Below, piece by piece: positions 15,957-25,633 of a DNA stretch of 32,952 bases (the first letter of the stretch is position 1; every line of letters starts with the position of its first letter). The notes below the pieces were generated by a model, which was not told the DNA's origin, made no database searches, and saw nothing but the letters and a program-made list of their open reading frames with translations. The stretch comes from Muribaculaceae bacterium (GTDB lineage Bacteria > Bacteroidota > Bacteroidia > Bacteroidales > Muribaculaceae): NCBI GenBank assembly GCA_022510465.1, contig JAFLTJ010000019.1:1-32952 (forward strand), given 5' to 3'. Position numbers and translations under genes: made by a program.

Positions 15957-16063
15957 TTTTAGACTGCTATAATGAAAAGATTTATAACTTTTAACATTTA
16001 ATCGGTCAAACTTGCCCAAACAAGGCTTAGAAAGAAGAAAGTTGTGACGGTCAAATAGAAAAA

Positions 16064-16095
16064 TTTGCCGGAAAGAGTGGAAGTTGCTATTTTTG
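16064..16095 (+). promoter_or_regulatory. Promoter of ruvB and downstream genes
   Basis: TTTG (16064-16067), a 20-base spacer and TATTTTTG (16088-16095) match the consensus exactly. The ruvB ATG at 16112 follows 16 bases later, so the leader would be about 10 bases. Confidence 0.78.
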
Positions 16096-16111
16096 TGTTT
16101 GCAGAAACGAT

Positions 16112-17143
16112 ATGGAACAAAATTTTGACATAAGAAATGCCGCATCGGCACCGGCGGGCCGCGAAAAAGAGATTGAAAAAGCTCTGCGACCGGGCGAGTT
16201 TGACTCGTTCAGCGGCCAGGATAAGGTTGTTGAAAACCTGAAAATATTTGTCGCGGCAGCAAAGATGAGAGGCGAAGCGCTTGACCACCTGCTTCTTCAC
16301 GGGCCTCCGGGTCTTGGCAAAACCACGCTTTCAAATATAATTGCCAACGAGCTTGGCGTGGGCTTCAAAATGACCTCGGGGCCGGTTCTTGACAAGCCCG
16401 GAGACCTTGCCGGCATACTGACTTCATTGGAGGAGAATGATGTGCTGTTCATTGACGAGATACATCGTCTCAGCCCTGTGGTTGAGGAGTATCTTTATTC
16501 GGCAATGGAAGACTATCGCATTGATATAATGATAGATAAAGGGCCGGGGGCACGTTCGGTGCAATTGTCGCTGGCACCGTTTACGCTTGTGGGAGCAACA
16601 ACGCGGTCGGGAATGCTGACGGCACCCCTGCGGGCGCGTTTTGGAATTGACTGCCACTTAGAGTTTTATGACCATGAGGTCTTAGAGCGCATCATAGCCC
16701 GAAGCGCCGGCCTGCTCAATGTTGGTATCAGCGCCGAGGCGGCCCACGAAATAGCAATGCGTTCGCGCGGAACCCCACGTATCGCAAACAAATTGTTGCG
16801 CCGCGTGAGAGATTTTGCCCAGGTCAAAGGTTCGGGGCGCATCGACACAGAGATAGCCCGCTATGCTCTTGAATCGCTCAATATCGACAAATATGGGCTT
16901 GACAACATTGATAACAAGATACTTACAACAATTATCAACAAATTTAACGGAGGCCCGGTTGGGTTGACAACAATAGCAACTGCAATAGGGGAGGACCCCG
17001 ACACGGTTGAGGAGGTTTATGAGCCGTTCCTGATTAAAGAGGGGTTCATAAAACGAACTCCACGCGGCCGCGAGGTTACCCATCTGGCTTATAATCATCT
17101 AAATATAACCCCAACAACAAACGAGGGTCTGTTTGCCTACTGA
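16112..17143 (+). CDS. ruvB: Holliday junction branch-migration helicase RuvB
   Basis: The hexameric AAA+ motor that, with RuvA, drives branch migration of Holliday junctions in recombination repair. Length is 343 residues, as usual. It has [18 protein letters not shown], Walker [19 protein letters not shown] (about 61-78), Walker B with LFIDEIHRL, sensor [18 protein letters not shown] and a C-terminal winged helix with [14 protein letters not shown] flippase gene begins 7 bases after its stop, so they are probably cotranscribed. No ruvA or ruvC is in the window. Confidence 0.98.
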   Translation: MEQNFDIRNAASAPAGREKEIEKALRPGEFDSFSGQDKVVENLKIFVAAAKMRGEALDHLLLHGPPGLGKTTLSNIIANELGVGFKMTSGPVLDKPGDLAGILTSLEENDVLFIDEIHRLSPVVEEYLYSAMEDYRIDIMIDKGPGARSVQLSLAPFTLVGATTRSGMLTAPLRARFGIDCHLEFYDHEVLERIIARSAGLLNVGISAEAAHEIAMRSRGTPRIANKLLRRVRDFAQVKGSGRIDTEIARYALESLNIDKYGLDNIDNKILTTIINKFNGGPVGLTTIATAIGEDPDTVEEVYEPFLIKEGFIKRTPRGREVTHLAYNHLNITPTTNEGLFAY

Positions 17144-17150
17144 TAGAATT

Positions 17151-18638
17151 ATGGCAGGAGTAAAATCACTTGCAAAAGATACGGCTATTTATGGCCTGAG
17201 CAGCATTATAGGGAGATTTCTCAACTGGTGCCTTGTGCCGCTGTATACGGCAATGTTTCCGGCCGACGAATATGGTATTGTCACATACGTGTACTCCATC
17301 GTTGCCCTGGCGCTGATAGTTCTGACCTACGGCATGGAAACCGGTTTTTTCCGCTTTGCCAATCATGAACGATATGACAACCCGATGGTGGTTTATTCAA
17401 CGGCGCTGATTTCGCTGGGAGTCACATCAACAATCTTCATCATCGGGGTGTTGTGTTTTCTGACTCCCATATCGGCGTCGCTCGAATGTGCCGGCCACGA
17501 GGATTACATAGCCATGATGACAATAGCGGTGGCTGTAGACGCATTTACGGCATTGCCCTACAGTTACCTTCGCTACAAGCAACGCCCCGTCAGATTTGCT
17601 TTTCTTCGCCTGATAAACATAGGATTGAATATAGGGCTGAACCTGTGGTTCATTCTCGCCTGTCCCTACCTATACAAGTCGGCGCCCGAATTGGTTTCAT
17701 GGTGTTACAGGCCCGATTTCGGCATAGGTTATATCTTCCTTGCCAATCTAATATCAAGCGTCATTACATTGCTGCTGATGATTCCCGAAATGAAAGGATT
17801 CAGATGGCGATTCAACCGTGGATTGTGGAGAGAGATGATATGCTATTCATTTCCACTGCTGATACTCGGTATTGCCGGAATTATGAATCAGACTATCGAC
17901 AAGATTCTGCTCCCGGTGCTGCTTCCCGAGGGGAGTGAATCGATGGCGCAGCTGGGCATTTACGGGGCCAATTATAAGATTGCGATTGTAATGGTGATGT
18001 TTATACAGGCTTTCCGATTTGCATACGAGCCTTTTATCTTTGCCCAAAACCGCGAGCAGGGTGGCGACCGCCTGCAAGCCTACCGTGACGCAATGAAATA
18101 TTTCGTAATTTTTGCGATGGTTATTTTCCTCGGAGTAATGTTCTATATCGACATTTTAAAATATTTTATTAATGAACGATATTTCAGCGGGTTGCGTGTT
18201 GTTCCTATAATAATGATTGCCGAATTTTTCTTTGGTATATTTTTCAATTTGTCGCTGTGGTACAAGCTGACCGACCGAACTATCTGGGGGATGTGGCTGT
18301 CGATAGGCGGACTGGCTGTGACTGTATTGCTCAACATTCTTTTGGTTCCGCGAATGGGATATATGGGATGTGCATGGGCTGCCCTGGGCTGCTATGCTTC
18401 AATGATGGTAGCCAGCTATATAGCCGGGCGCATCAACTATCCGATAGGCTATAATGTGCCTCGCCTGGCCTTTTATTTTCTGCTAGCGCTGGCGCTGTAT
18501 GGCACATCGATAGTGATTACCACCCATATTGGGTGGGTGGATATGACGGCTCGCAGCATCCTGCTCGGAGTGTATTGCCTCGTTGTGGTCAAGCGGGAAA
18601 AACTTCCGTTACCTCGCCGCCTGCCATTTTTAAAATAG
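17151..18638 (+). CDS. Polysaccharide flippase (MOP superfamily, Wzx/RfbX-like)
   Basis: A 495-residue inner-membrane protein with about 14 hydrophobic helices that probably flips lipid-linked oligosaccharides to the periplasm. The N-terminus (VKSLAKDTAIYGLSSIIGRF, then NWCLVPLYTAMFPADEYG) is typical of Bacteroidetes polysaccharide biosynthesis proteins. The C-terminal part (GYMGCAWAALGCYASMMVASY) matches the Polysacc_synt_C type. I used the ATG at 17151; an in-frame TTG at 17133 would overlap ruvB. It sits directly after ruvB. With a glycosyltransferase three genes on, a role in capsule or surface glycan assembly is likely, but the substrate is unknown. Confidence 0.88.
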   Translation: MAGVKSLAKDTAIYGLSSIIGRFLNWCLVPLYTAMFPADEYGIVTYVYSIVALALIVLTYGMETGFFRFANHERYDNPMVVYSTALISLGVTSTIFIIGVLCFLTPISASLECAGHEDYIAMMTIAVAVDAFTALPYSYLRYKQRPVRFAFLRLINIGLNIGLNLWFILACPYLYKSAPELVSWCYRPDFGIGYIFLANLISSVITLLLMIPEMKGFRWRFNRGLWREMICYSFPLLILGIAGIMNQTIDKILLPVLLPEGSESMAQLGIYGANYKIAIVMVMFIQAFRFAYEPFIFAQNREQGGDRLQAYRDAMKYFVIFAMVIFLGVMFYIDILKYFINERYFSGLRVVPIIMIAEFFFGIFFNLSLWYKLTDRTIWGMWLSIGGLAVTVLLNILLVPRMGYMGCAWAALGCYASMMVASYIAGRINYPIGYNVPRLAFYFLLALALYGTSIVITTHIGWVDMTARSILLGVYCLVVVKREKLPLPRRLPFLK

Positions 18639-18668
18639 TGGTTTTCAATCATATAAACTATATCATCC

Positions 18669-20030
18669 ATGTTCAACAAGATAAAACAATTATTCACGGA
18701 ATATTTCACGCTGGGCAACTATGTTGTTTCACAAACCGAAGCCGAGGCAGCAATACGGGAAGCCGTGTCGTTCAAAGGACCTAATATTTTTGTTCTTATC
18801 GTTGCCATACTGATGGCAAGTTTAGGGCTGAACGTAAATTCAACAGCCGTCATCATAGGCGCGATGCTTATATCTCCCTTGATGGGTCCAATCATCGGCA
18901 TCGGATTGGGTATAGGTGTTCAGGATTTTGATTTGCTGAAAACCTGTTTGCGAAATTTAATGATGGCTGCCGGATTCAGTATCGTTGCTTCTACCCTCTA
19001 TTTTTTGATTTCACCGGTAAGCGAGGGACACAGTGAACTCCTTGCACGCACATCACCAAGTATTTATGACGTTCTGATAGGCTTTTTTGGCGGTACGGCC
19101 GGTATTATAGGAATCTGTTCACGGTCAAAAGGAAACGTCATTCCGGGCGTAGCCATTGCAACGGCGCTTATGCCGCCGCTGTGTACCGTAGGCTATGGCA
19201 TAGCTACACTCCAGCCCGCTTATTTTCTCGGTGCCGCCTATCTGTTTCTAATCAATTCGGTTTATATAGCCCTGGCAACGTACATAGGCGTTAAACTAAT
19301 GAAATTCACCCCCGCCTCAACACCAAGTCCCGAGCAGGCAAAACGCACCCACCGCATCATTTATGTCATAGCGATAGTGGTAATGATACCAAGTATCTAT
19401 ATGACATGGACAATGCTGCGACAGGCAAATTACGAAACACGAGTGAGAAAATTTGTCACAACCGAGTGTGTATTTCCCCAAACACGAGTTCTGACCCACT
19501 CAACAACTGTCAACGACGGAATCAGAACGATAGACATAACACTGATAGGGCGCTCGCTGTCGGTTGATTCCTTACAGCTTGCCTTGTCGTCACGGCTGGG
19601 CTACTATGGGCTGCAAGGCACCCACATCAACATTTTTCAGGGCACGAACGACGTGATGCAAAACGTTGGCATGCCGAGCAACGACATCAAAAATATCTAT
19701 GACATAGCACAGTCGACCATTACCAATCAACAGATGATTATCGACTCGCTCAAGACTGTCATATCAACTCGCTCGGCCGTCAATTCCTATGCCTCGGAGA
19801 TTGCGCCCGAGCTTAAGGTTATCTTCCCCGAAGTGAATGAAATAGCTTTGAACAGAAGTTATTTCAGCTCGGCCGATTCAACCGGCAGGATAGACACTGT
19901 TGACATAGCGTTGATAAACTATTCCACGGCCATCCAGCCGAGCAGAGAAAACAAGCTCAGGGAATATCTGGAAGCGAGAGTAAAACAAAAAGTGAAGATA
20001 GTATCGGTGGACAACAGCGTTATAAGATGA
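18669..20030 (+). CDS. DUF389 membrane protein
   Basis: A 453-residue inner-membrane protein of the DUF389 (TIGR00341-type) family, function unknown. After a short cytoplasmic start come several helices with the family motifs NIFVLIVAILMASLGLNVNS, TAVIIGAMLISPLMGPIIGI and VIPGVAIATALMPPLCTVGYG. From about residue 245 (IAIVVMIPSIYMTW) a soluble C-terminal region follows, predicted periplasmic, with ILTHSTTVNDGIRTIDITLI. The gene overlaps the next one by four bases (ATGA), indicating translational coupling to the glycosyltransferase. Confidence 0.9.
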   Translation: MFNKIKQLFTEYFTLGNYVVSQTEAEAAIREAVSFKGPNIFVLIVAILMASLGLNVNSTAVIIGAMLISPLMGPIIGIGLGIGVQDFDLLKTCLRNLMMAAGFSIVASTLYFLISPVSEGHSELLARTSPSIYDVLIGFFGGTAGIIGICSRSKGNVIPGVAIATALMPPLCTVGYGIATLQPAYFLGAAYLFLINSVYIALATYIGVKLMKFTPASTPSPEQAKRTHRIIYVIAIVVMIPSIYMTWTMLRQANYETRVRKFVTTECVFPQTRVLTHSTTVNDGIRTIDITLIGRSLSVDSLQLALSSRLGYYGLQGTHINIFQGTNDVMQNVGMPSNDIKNIYDIAQSTITNQQMIIDSLKTVISTRSAVNSYASEIAPELKVIFPEVNEIALNRSYFSSADSTGRIDTVDIALINYSTAIQPSRENKLREYLEARVKQKVKIVSVDNSVIR

Positions 20031-21277
20031 AAGTAGTTCTTATAAATCACAGCGACTCTATGGGCGGAGCGGCCGTGGTGACCCACAGGCTGATGGAGGC
20101 TCTTCGCCGGCAGGGCGTCGATGCCCGCATGATTGTTTTTTCACCATCAACCGACGATACAGACTATGTCAGCACCTATTCAACAAATTTTCGCCGCGGA
20201 ATAAAATTTCTTACCGAGCGAGCAGTTATCTACGCCAATAACGGTTTCAATCGTGAAAATCTGTTTAAAGTTTCCATAGCCAATGTAGGAATGCCGCTTC
20301 ACAAACACCCGTGGGTTAAGGAAACCGATATTGTTGCCCTGAATTGGATAAACCAGGGAACGCTGTCGCTCAAGGAGATAGAACGCATATCAAAAATGGG
20401 AAAGCCGATAGTCTGGACAATGCACGACATGTGGTGCATGACCGGCATTTGCCATCACGCGTTTGAATGTGAGCGTTATGCCGGTAACTGTGGCAACTGC
20501 CGATTCCTTGGATGCAGGAAAGAGAACGACCTGTCGCGAATTACATGGAATAAAAAGAAAAAGCTTTACAATAGGATACCAATCCATTGGGTTCCGGTAT
20601 CCAACTGGCTTGCCGACCGATGTAGAGCAAGCTCGCTGCTGGGCAATCAAGATATAACAGTGATTCACAACGCTTTCCCTACCGAATCATTTTTTACTCA
20701 CCCAACAGTTCCGGCCGACCAGTTAGGTATTCCTGCCGGCCACGATTTAATTTTATTTGGAGCGGCACGCATCGACGACCCTATAAAGGGTATCAATTAT
20801 GCTATCGATGCGCTCAACTATATTTTTGACAACAATCCGTCGCTGGCAAACAAAACAACGGCTGTTCTCTTTGGAAATATTCGCGACCGGTCAATACTTG
20901 ACCGACTGCGTTTTAACTACATCTATCTTGGGCGCGTGACCGATTCTCTACAACTCAGACAATTATATGCGTCGGCAAAAGTGGTATTGTCAACATCGCT
21001 CTATGAAACACTTCCCGGAACGCTTATAGAGGGTCAGGCCGCGGGCTGCCTGCCTGTCACGTTTGGCACCGGAGGTCAAAAAGATATTATTGACCACCTA
21101 TCCAATGGCTATATCTCTGTTTATAAGGATTATGAAGATGTGGCTCGCGGTATAGAATGGGCACTATCCCGGGATGTAGACCGGGAAAAGCTACATGATA
21201 GCGTCAACGAACGTTTTGGAGCCACCAATATAGCTTGCCGTTATATAGACCTGTTTAACAAGCTTTTATCAAAATAA
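20027..21277 (+). CDS. GT4-type glycosyltransferase
   Basis: A 416-residue cytoplasmic glycosyltransferase of the GT-B fold (family 4-like). It opens with VVLINHSDSMGGAAVVTHRL, the nucleotide-sugar family start, and has the C-terminal ALSTSLYETLPGTLIEGQAAG-type signature (read from VVLSTSLYETLPGTL and IEGQAAGCLPV). A cysteine-rich insert of six Cys (137, 142, 148, 155, 158, 163; around HDMWCMTGIC and CERYAGNCGNC) resembles colanic-acid/capsule WcaC-like enzymes. It overlaps DUF389 by four bases and precedes the mutarotase by 11. It is likely to act in surface polysaccharide assembly with the flippase. Donor and acceptor cannot be predicted. Confidence 0.88.
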   Translation: MKVVLINHSDSMGGAAVVTHRLMEALRRQGVDARMIVFSPSTDDTDYVSTYSTNFRRGIKFLTERAVIYANNGFNRENLFKVSIANVGMPLHKHPWVKETDIVALNWINQGTLSLKEIERISKMGKPIVWTMHDMWCMTGICHHAFECERYAGNCGNCRFLGCRKENDLSRITWNKKKKLYNRIPIHWVPVSNWLADRCRASSLLGNQDITVIHNAFPTESFFTHPTVPADQLGIPAGHDLILFGAARIDDPIKGINYAIDALNYIFDNNPSLANKTTAVLFGNIRDRSILDRLRFNYIYLGRVTDSLQLRQLYASAKVVLSTSLYETLPGTLIEGQAAGCLPVTFGTGGQKDIIDHLSNGYISVYKDYEDVARGIEWALSRDVDREKLHDSVNERFGATNIACRYIDLFNKLLSK

Positions 21278-21288
21278 TCAATTCAAAA

Positions 21289-21633
21289 ATGAAACGATAT
21301 TGTCTTACACTCGACCTTGTTCCAGATAAAAATCTGATAGACCTTTATCGCCGCCTTCATTCACCCGAAGGAATATGGCCTGAGATACCGGCCGGCATAC
21401 GCAGTGTTGGTATCACCGGCATGGATATATACCTGCATCAAACACGCCTGTTTATGATACTTGAAATGCCCGACGATATTGATAGGGATGAGGCAATGGC
21501 ACGGCTTGCAACTCTTCCACGACAGCAGGAATGGGAAGAAACCGTAGGTAAGTGTCAAGTCTGCGCTCCGGGCTCAACCAGCGAAGCCAAATGGCAACTC
21601 ATGGAGCAAATTTTCACTCTCAACAACCACTAA
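21289..21633 (+). CDS. L-rhamnose/L-fucose mutarotase (RhaM family)
   Basis: A 114-residue sugar mutarotase interconverting alpha and beta anomers of a 6-deoxyhexose. RhaM-family residues can be seen: Tyr20 and His24 (YRRLHSPEGIWPEIPAGI) and the IWPE motif, then MDIYLHQTRLFMILEM and a QQEWEE stretch with the conserved Trp. Family members act on L-rhamnose, and relatives in Bacteroides sit with fucose genes. Here L-fucose genes lie 0.6 kb away on the opposite strand, so L-fucose is plausible. It is the last tightly spaced gene of the ruvB run. Confidence 0.84.
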   Translation: MKRYCLTLDLVPDKNLIDLYRRLHSPEGIWPEIPAGIRSVGITGMDIYLHQTRLFMILEMPDDIDRDEAMARLATLPRQQEWEETVGKCQVCAPGSTSEAKWQLMEQIFTLNNH

Positions 21634-21693
21634 GACGGAGAGTGATTATCCAATCAACTGAGTACAGGCAGATTAACTTATTATTCAAACTTT

Positions 21694-22020
21694 ATGGCTT
21701 GTTCAGCGGAATTTATTGATTTTGTATGTGAGGTTTTGGCTCCATTGGGAGAGATATATACCAGAAAAATGATGGGAGATTATATCCTTTATCTTGATGA
21801 GAAATGTGTCGCAACCCTCTGCGACAACAATGTATATGTGAAAATCCATCCCTCCATTAATGAACTGATGAAAGAAGCTGAGATTGGTAAGCCTTACGAA
21901 GGAGCTAAAGACCACTACATTCTTGATTTGTCGAATCATGCATTGTCAAGAAAAGTTGTCTCCGAACTTTGGAACCACCTTCAATTTCCAAAAAAGAAAG
22001 GCTCTTCCAAAAAGTCATAA
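21694..22020 (+). CDS. TfoX N-terminal-domain protein
   Basis: A 108-residue protein with the TfoX/Sxy N-terminal domain: FVCEVLAPLGEIYTRKMMGD, ILYLDEKCVATLCDNNVYVK and KPYEGAKDHYILD. The TfoX/Sxy family includes a competence regulator in gammaproteobacteria, but stand-alone N-domains are widespread and of unknown function. The base composition is AT-richer than the preceding genes, and a lysine-rich tail ends it (KKKGSSKKS). The ATG at 21694 is 60 bases after the mutarotase. No clear promoter found. The decayed XRE fragment follows, so this patch may be acquired DNA. Confidence 0.78.
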   Translation: MACSAEFIDFVCEVLAPLGEIYTRKMMGDYILYLDEKCVATLCDNNVYVKIHPSINELMKEAEIGKPYEGAKDHYILDLSNHALSRKVVSELWNHLQFPKKKGSSKKS

Positions 22021-22071
22021 CTCATATTGCTTCAAATATTCTTCTCAATGCATTCCTGCTTCAGGAATTGA

Positions 22072-22218
22072 AAAGTGGCTGACAAGATAGGTCGAGAGCA
22101 AACCTATATAGCGCGTGTTGAGAGAGGCAAAACCGATTTGCAGCTTTCCAGTTTCTTCCGCATTGCCGCAGTCCTGGGTATACAATTGGTCCCGACTTTC
22201 GTTTCAGTAATGAAATAA
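22072..22218 (+). pseudogene. Decayed XRE-family HTH regulator, C-terminal fragment
   Basis: Frame 22072-22218 reads KVADKIGREQTYIARVERG, then KTDLQLSSFFRIAAVLGIQL and VPTFVSVMK-stop. This is the second half of a standard Cro/CI helix-turn-helix. No start lies upstream: a stop (TGA, 22069-22071) precedes it. The adjacent frame reads LLQELK just before, as if one base was inserted in the HTH. It is therefore a frameshifted, truncated remnant about 48 residues long. It follows tfoX by about 50 bases. Confidence 0.7.
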
Positions 22219-22260
22219 GTTTTTCGTTGAAATGAGGAATTCTATATAACTAATAGTTTT

Positions 22261-23550
22261 TTATCGGGTTCTTATGCCGTAGGTTATGATGACTATGAAA
22301 CATATAAACGGGAGGATGAACGACAGATTGACAGCGGGAAAACCATAAATATTTCCCATGTCAATTATTGAAGCCTGCAACGGAGGTAATACGCTGCCTC
22401 CGAGAATGGCCATTATAAGACCGGCGGCACCAAATTTTGCATCATCACCCAGTCCATCAAGAGCTATGCCGTAAATAGTGGGGAACATCAGCGACATTGC
22501 TCCCGAAACACCAACCAGACAATACAGTCCCCATACGCCGTCGATGAATATAACACAAAGGGTCAGAATGGCTCCTAAAGAGGCCAAAATGGCAAGTAAT
22601 CTACCGGGATTGAGATAACGCAACAGAAATGTACAGATGAAGCGAGAGGCGCAAAACAACACCATTGCAACAATGTTGTATTTTTGACTCAAAACCTCGG
22701 CAGCTTGCTCGGTCATTCCTTCATTCATAAAAACACGTGTGCCATACTGGATTATAAATGTCCAGCACATTATCTGCACCCCTACATAGAAGAACTGAGC
22801 TATAACGCCTTCGCGATAGCGTGTTATGGAAAAGATGCGTTTAAGCGTGGCTGTGAAATTGATTTCATGACTTGAATCGCCGCAAGATGGTATTTTTACA
22901 AATCTGATTAACAACAGCATAAGTAAAATAACCAGACCTATTGTAAGATAGGGGGCTATCAAAACGTCGAGATCGGTACTCTTAACGGCTTCAAAAGCAG
23001 CGTTGTCGAGGGTGGCACGCTGAGTTGTATCGAGTGGATTGAGGCGGTTCTGAATGAAATTCATCGCTATATACATTCCAAGCAAAGAGCCCATAGGATT
23101 GAAAGATTGAGCCATATTGAGCCGTCGCGTAGCCGTCGATGCAGGACCCATTGCAAGTATATAAGGGTTGCACGATGTTTCGAGTACCGACAAGCCGCAT
23201 GTCAGAATGAAATAAGCAATCAGAAATGGATAATATTCACCTATCATCCGCGCCGGGAAGAAAAGGAAAGCGCCTATTGCATAAAGTCCCAGTCCAAGCA
23301 TTACGCCGGCTTTATAGCTGTAACGGCGAATGAAAACAGCTGCCGGAAAAGCCATTGCAAAATAGCCTCCGTAGAAAGCTACCTGAACCAAAGCACCCTC
23401 GGTCACGCTCATGCGGAAAATTTTGGAGAACGCTTTCACCATAGGATTGGTGATGTCGTTGGCAAAACCCCACAGAGCGAAACACGAGGTAATCAGAATA
23501 AAGGGTATAAGAAACCCGGCACCTATAAGTGTCTTTGAATCTGATTTCAT
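22261..23550 (-). CDS. fucP: L-fucose:H+ symporter FucP
   Basis: A 429-residue MFS permease with 12 hydrophobic segments importing L-fucose with protons across the inner membrane. The motif CFALWGFANDITNPMVKAF includes Asp32, equivalent to Asp46 of E. coli FucP, and LSVLETSCNPYILAMGP includes the Glu equivalent to Glu135. MAQSFNPMGSLLGMY is another FucP-group motif. The gene lies 6 bases downstream of fucI on the same strand, so the two share a transcript. Related group members take up other sugars (glucose/galactose-type), but the partner isomerase supports fucose. No terminator hairpin was seen after it. Confidence 0.92.
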   Translation of the reverse strand: MKSDSKTLIGAGFLIPFILITSCFALWGFANDITNPMVKAFSKIFRMSVTEGALVQVAFYGGYFAMAFPAAVFIRRYSYKAGVMLGLGLYAIGAFLFFPARMIGEYYPFLIAYFILTCGLSVLETSCNPYILAMGPASTATRRLNMAQSFNPMGSLLGMYIAMNFIQNRLNPLDTTQRATLDNAAFEAVKSTDLDVLIAPYLTIGLVILLMLLLIRFVKIPSCGDSSHEINFTATLKRIFSITRYREGVIAQFFYVGVQIMCWTFIIQYGTRVFMNEGMTEQAAEVLSQKYNIVAMVLFCASRFICTFLLRYLNPGRLLAILASLGAILTLCVIFIDGVWGLYCLVGVSGAMSLMFPTIYGIALDGLGDDAKFGAAGLIMAILGGSVLPPLQASIIDMGNIYGFPAVNLSFILPFICFIVIITYGIRTR

Positions 23551-23556
23551 TGTAAA

Positions 23557-25332
23557 TTACTTGTAAATAGGTCCGTAAGTAGCACAAGCACGATAATCCT
23601 GACCCTCTTTATCCATGCCGAAAGCGTTCCATGCAGCCGGGCGGAAGATTGCTTCGGAGTCGCAGTTGTGCATACAAACGGGAATGCGAAGTATTGAAGC
23701 AAGTGTAATAAGATCAAGACCTATGTGTCCATGACATATTGCACCATGATTGGCTCCCCAGTTGTTCATCACCGAATAAACATCTTTGAAAGCGCCTTTA
23801 CCCGTGAGCCTCGGCACAAACCAAGTGGTTGGCCAGGTTTGGTCGGTTCTTTCATCAAGCAGTTTGTGAATTTCGGGCTCTATGTCAACTGTCCAACCCT
23901 CGGCTATCTGCAAAACCGGTCCGAGTCCCTTAACAAGATTGAGGCGCGACATTGTTACAGGCATGCCCCCTTTTGAGAGGAAATTTGAAGAAAAACCTCC
24001 TCCACGGAAATAATCTCTGTTAGCTGGATACCAAGTTGTTGCGTCAAGCATTTTTTCAACCTCGGCCTCACTTATATCTTTATAACATTTCATTACAGGA
24101 TTGCCGTCGGCATCGGTGCACTCACCGGTAGCATCAAGGGTTGTGGCCCCCGAATTTATAAGGTGAATAATACCATCTTTTGCACGCCCTGTCAATTCCT
24201 TGCCTGTTACGCGCTTAACAGCATCGGGGCTCCAAAATGTGCGAACATCAGAGAATATCTGTGCCTTGCCTGTCAAAAGATGACCAAAGAGCATTGCAAC
24301 ACCGTTGCATGCATCGTTTTCGGTTGCAAGAACGTAGGCCTGACGTATTCCATTCCAGTCAAAAGAGCTGTTTAGCAAAGCTTCCGAAAAATCTCCGTTA
24401 GGATAAAAATCGGTCCATTGACGCTGACCCTGGAACCCGGCAGCAATAGCATTGTGACCCAACGATTCTTCCTTGAATCCCATTTCTTTGAGCTTAGGAT
24501 TACCCGTCATCAGGTCGCGCATTATTATTGTCATTTTTACAATAAATTCCCAGTCGGCATCCTTTTCCTGACGTGATTTAGCCTTTTCAGGGCGATTTGC
24601 CACATCTTTTCCTTCGCGAGGCATGCAGTAACGCCGAGTCCATTCCATAGCTTTTTCAAACTCCTCTTTGTCATATATACCTTCGGTCATGCGGCGTATA
24701 ATCTCTGTAAGGTCAACACTTTCGTTTCTCATACCGAGATATTCCTGGAAAAAGTCGGTATTAACGATAGAACCTGCAATACCCATCGAAACGCTACCCA
24801 TTGACAGATAACTTTTACCACGCATGGTTGCAACAGCCATTGCGGCGCGAGCAAAACGTAGCAGTTTTTCGGCAACATCGGCAGGTATAGTGTTATCTTC
24901 AAGGTCCTGAACATCGCGGCCATAAATACCAAATGCAGGCAAACCTTTCTGTGCATGTCCTGCAAGAACAGCAGCAAGGTAAACGGCACCTGGTCGTTCG
25001 GTACCGTTAAAGCCCCAGACAGCCTTGGGCCAATGGGGATGCATATCCATAGTTTCAGCTCCGTAACACCAGCATGAAGTAACAGTTATAGTGGCTCCAA
25101 CACCCTCTTTTTCAAATTTTTCAGCACATGCAGCGCTTTCGGCTACTCTACCTATAGTACCGTCGGCAATTACACATTCTACCGCAGAACCATCGCCATT
25201 CTTTAGATTGGAAGAAATAAGATTGGCAACAGCACGAGCCAACGACATAGTTTTTTCTTCAAGACTTTCACGCACACCACCCTGACGCCCGTCAATGGTG
25301 GGCCTAATTCCAATTTTAGGATATTTATTCAT
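23557..25332 (-). CDS. fucI: L-fucose isomerase
   Basis: Converts L-fucose to L-fuculose (also D-arabinose to D-ribulose) using Mn2+, in the cytoplasm. The 591-residue length equals E. coli FucI. The opening [20 protein letters not shown] is diagnostic, as are [19 protein letters not shown] and [14 protein letters not shown]. The metal and base residues are seen as Glu338 in [11 protein letters not shown] and Asp362 in IFSDVRTFW, one residue offset from E. coli Glu337 and Asp361. The [18 protein letters not shown] region contains the conserved histidine. It has a near-perfect promoter upstream and fucP downstream. fucA and fucK, the next pathway steps, are not in the window. Confidence 0.97.
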   Translation of the reverse strand: MNKYPKIGIRPTIDGRQGGVRESLEEKTMSLARAVANLISSNLKNGDGSAVECVIADGTIGRVAESAACAEKFEKEGVGATITVTSCWCYGAETMDMHPHWPKAVWGFNGTERPGAVYLAAVLAGHAQKGLPAFGIYGRDVQDLEDNTIPADVAEKLLRFARAAMAVATMRGKSYLSMGSVSMGIAGSIVNTDFFQEYLGMRNESVDLTEIIRRMTEGIYDKEEFEKAMEWTRRYCMPREGKDVANRPEKAKSRQEKDADWEFIVKMTIIMRDLMTGNPKLKEMGFKEESLGHNAIAAGFQGQRQWTDFYPNGDFSEALLNSSFDWNGIRQAYVLATENDACNGVAMLFGHLLTGKAQIFSDVRTFWSPDAVKRVTGKELTGRAKDGIIHLINSGATTLDATGECTDADGNPVMKCYKDISEAEVEKMLDATTWYPANRDYFRGGGFSSNFLSKGGMPVTMSRLNLVKGLGPVLQIAEGWTVDIEPEIHKLLDERTDQTWPTTWFVPRLTGKGAFKDVYSVMNNWGANHGAICHGHIGLDLITLASILRIPVCMHNCDSEAIFRPAAWNAFGMDKEGQDYRACATYGPIYK

Positions 25333-25381
25333 AGTTATTTAAGGTTAAATTATATCTTATTAAGCGACAATCCAGTCACCA

Positions 25382-25413
25382 CAAAATTAAAAAAATAACC
25401 TATATAGACAAAA
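25382..25413 (-). promoter_or_regulatory. Promoter of fucI-fucP
   Basis: On the minus strand TTTTG (25413-25409), a 19-base spacer and TAATTTTG (25389-25382) match the Bacteroides consensus. The ATG at 25332 is 49 bases away. One ATGTTGA motif (25415-25421) lies immediately upstream of the -33 box, a suitable place for a regulator. Confidence 0.75.
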
Positions 25414-25612
25414 TATGTTGATAAAGTGTAGAAAACGTAGAATAAATAAAATTGAATTTTTAATAAAATTATTTGCAAAAGCCCCGGCAGTAATTGTATA
25501 TATCAATTGACTTCTAAACCAAGAAAAATTATTGATTTCTATTTTTAAATTTTCAATGCTGATAGTAGGAGATTTCAACATTTTAAATTCTATTATTTAT
25601 TAACAAACATAT

Positions 25613-25633
25613 TTATTAACATTATGTTAATAA
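25613..25633. repeat. 21-base perfect palindrome
   Basis: TTATTAACAT and ATGTTAATAA are exact complements around a single T. The core TTAACAT resembles the TCAACAT repeats in the same gap. ATTTATTAAC is also repeated directly at 25595-25604 and 25611-25620. Suggests an operator for a dimeric regulator; AT-rich chance is not excluded. Confidence 0.5.

Noticed and set aside
25387-25581. 64-residue minus-strand open frame in the AT-rich gap
   Set aside because: Low-complexity hydrophobic and Asn/Ile-rich residues, overlaps the fucI promoter, and there is no start-site or family support.
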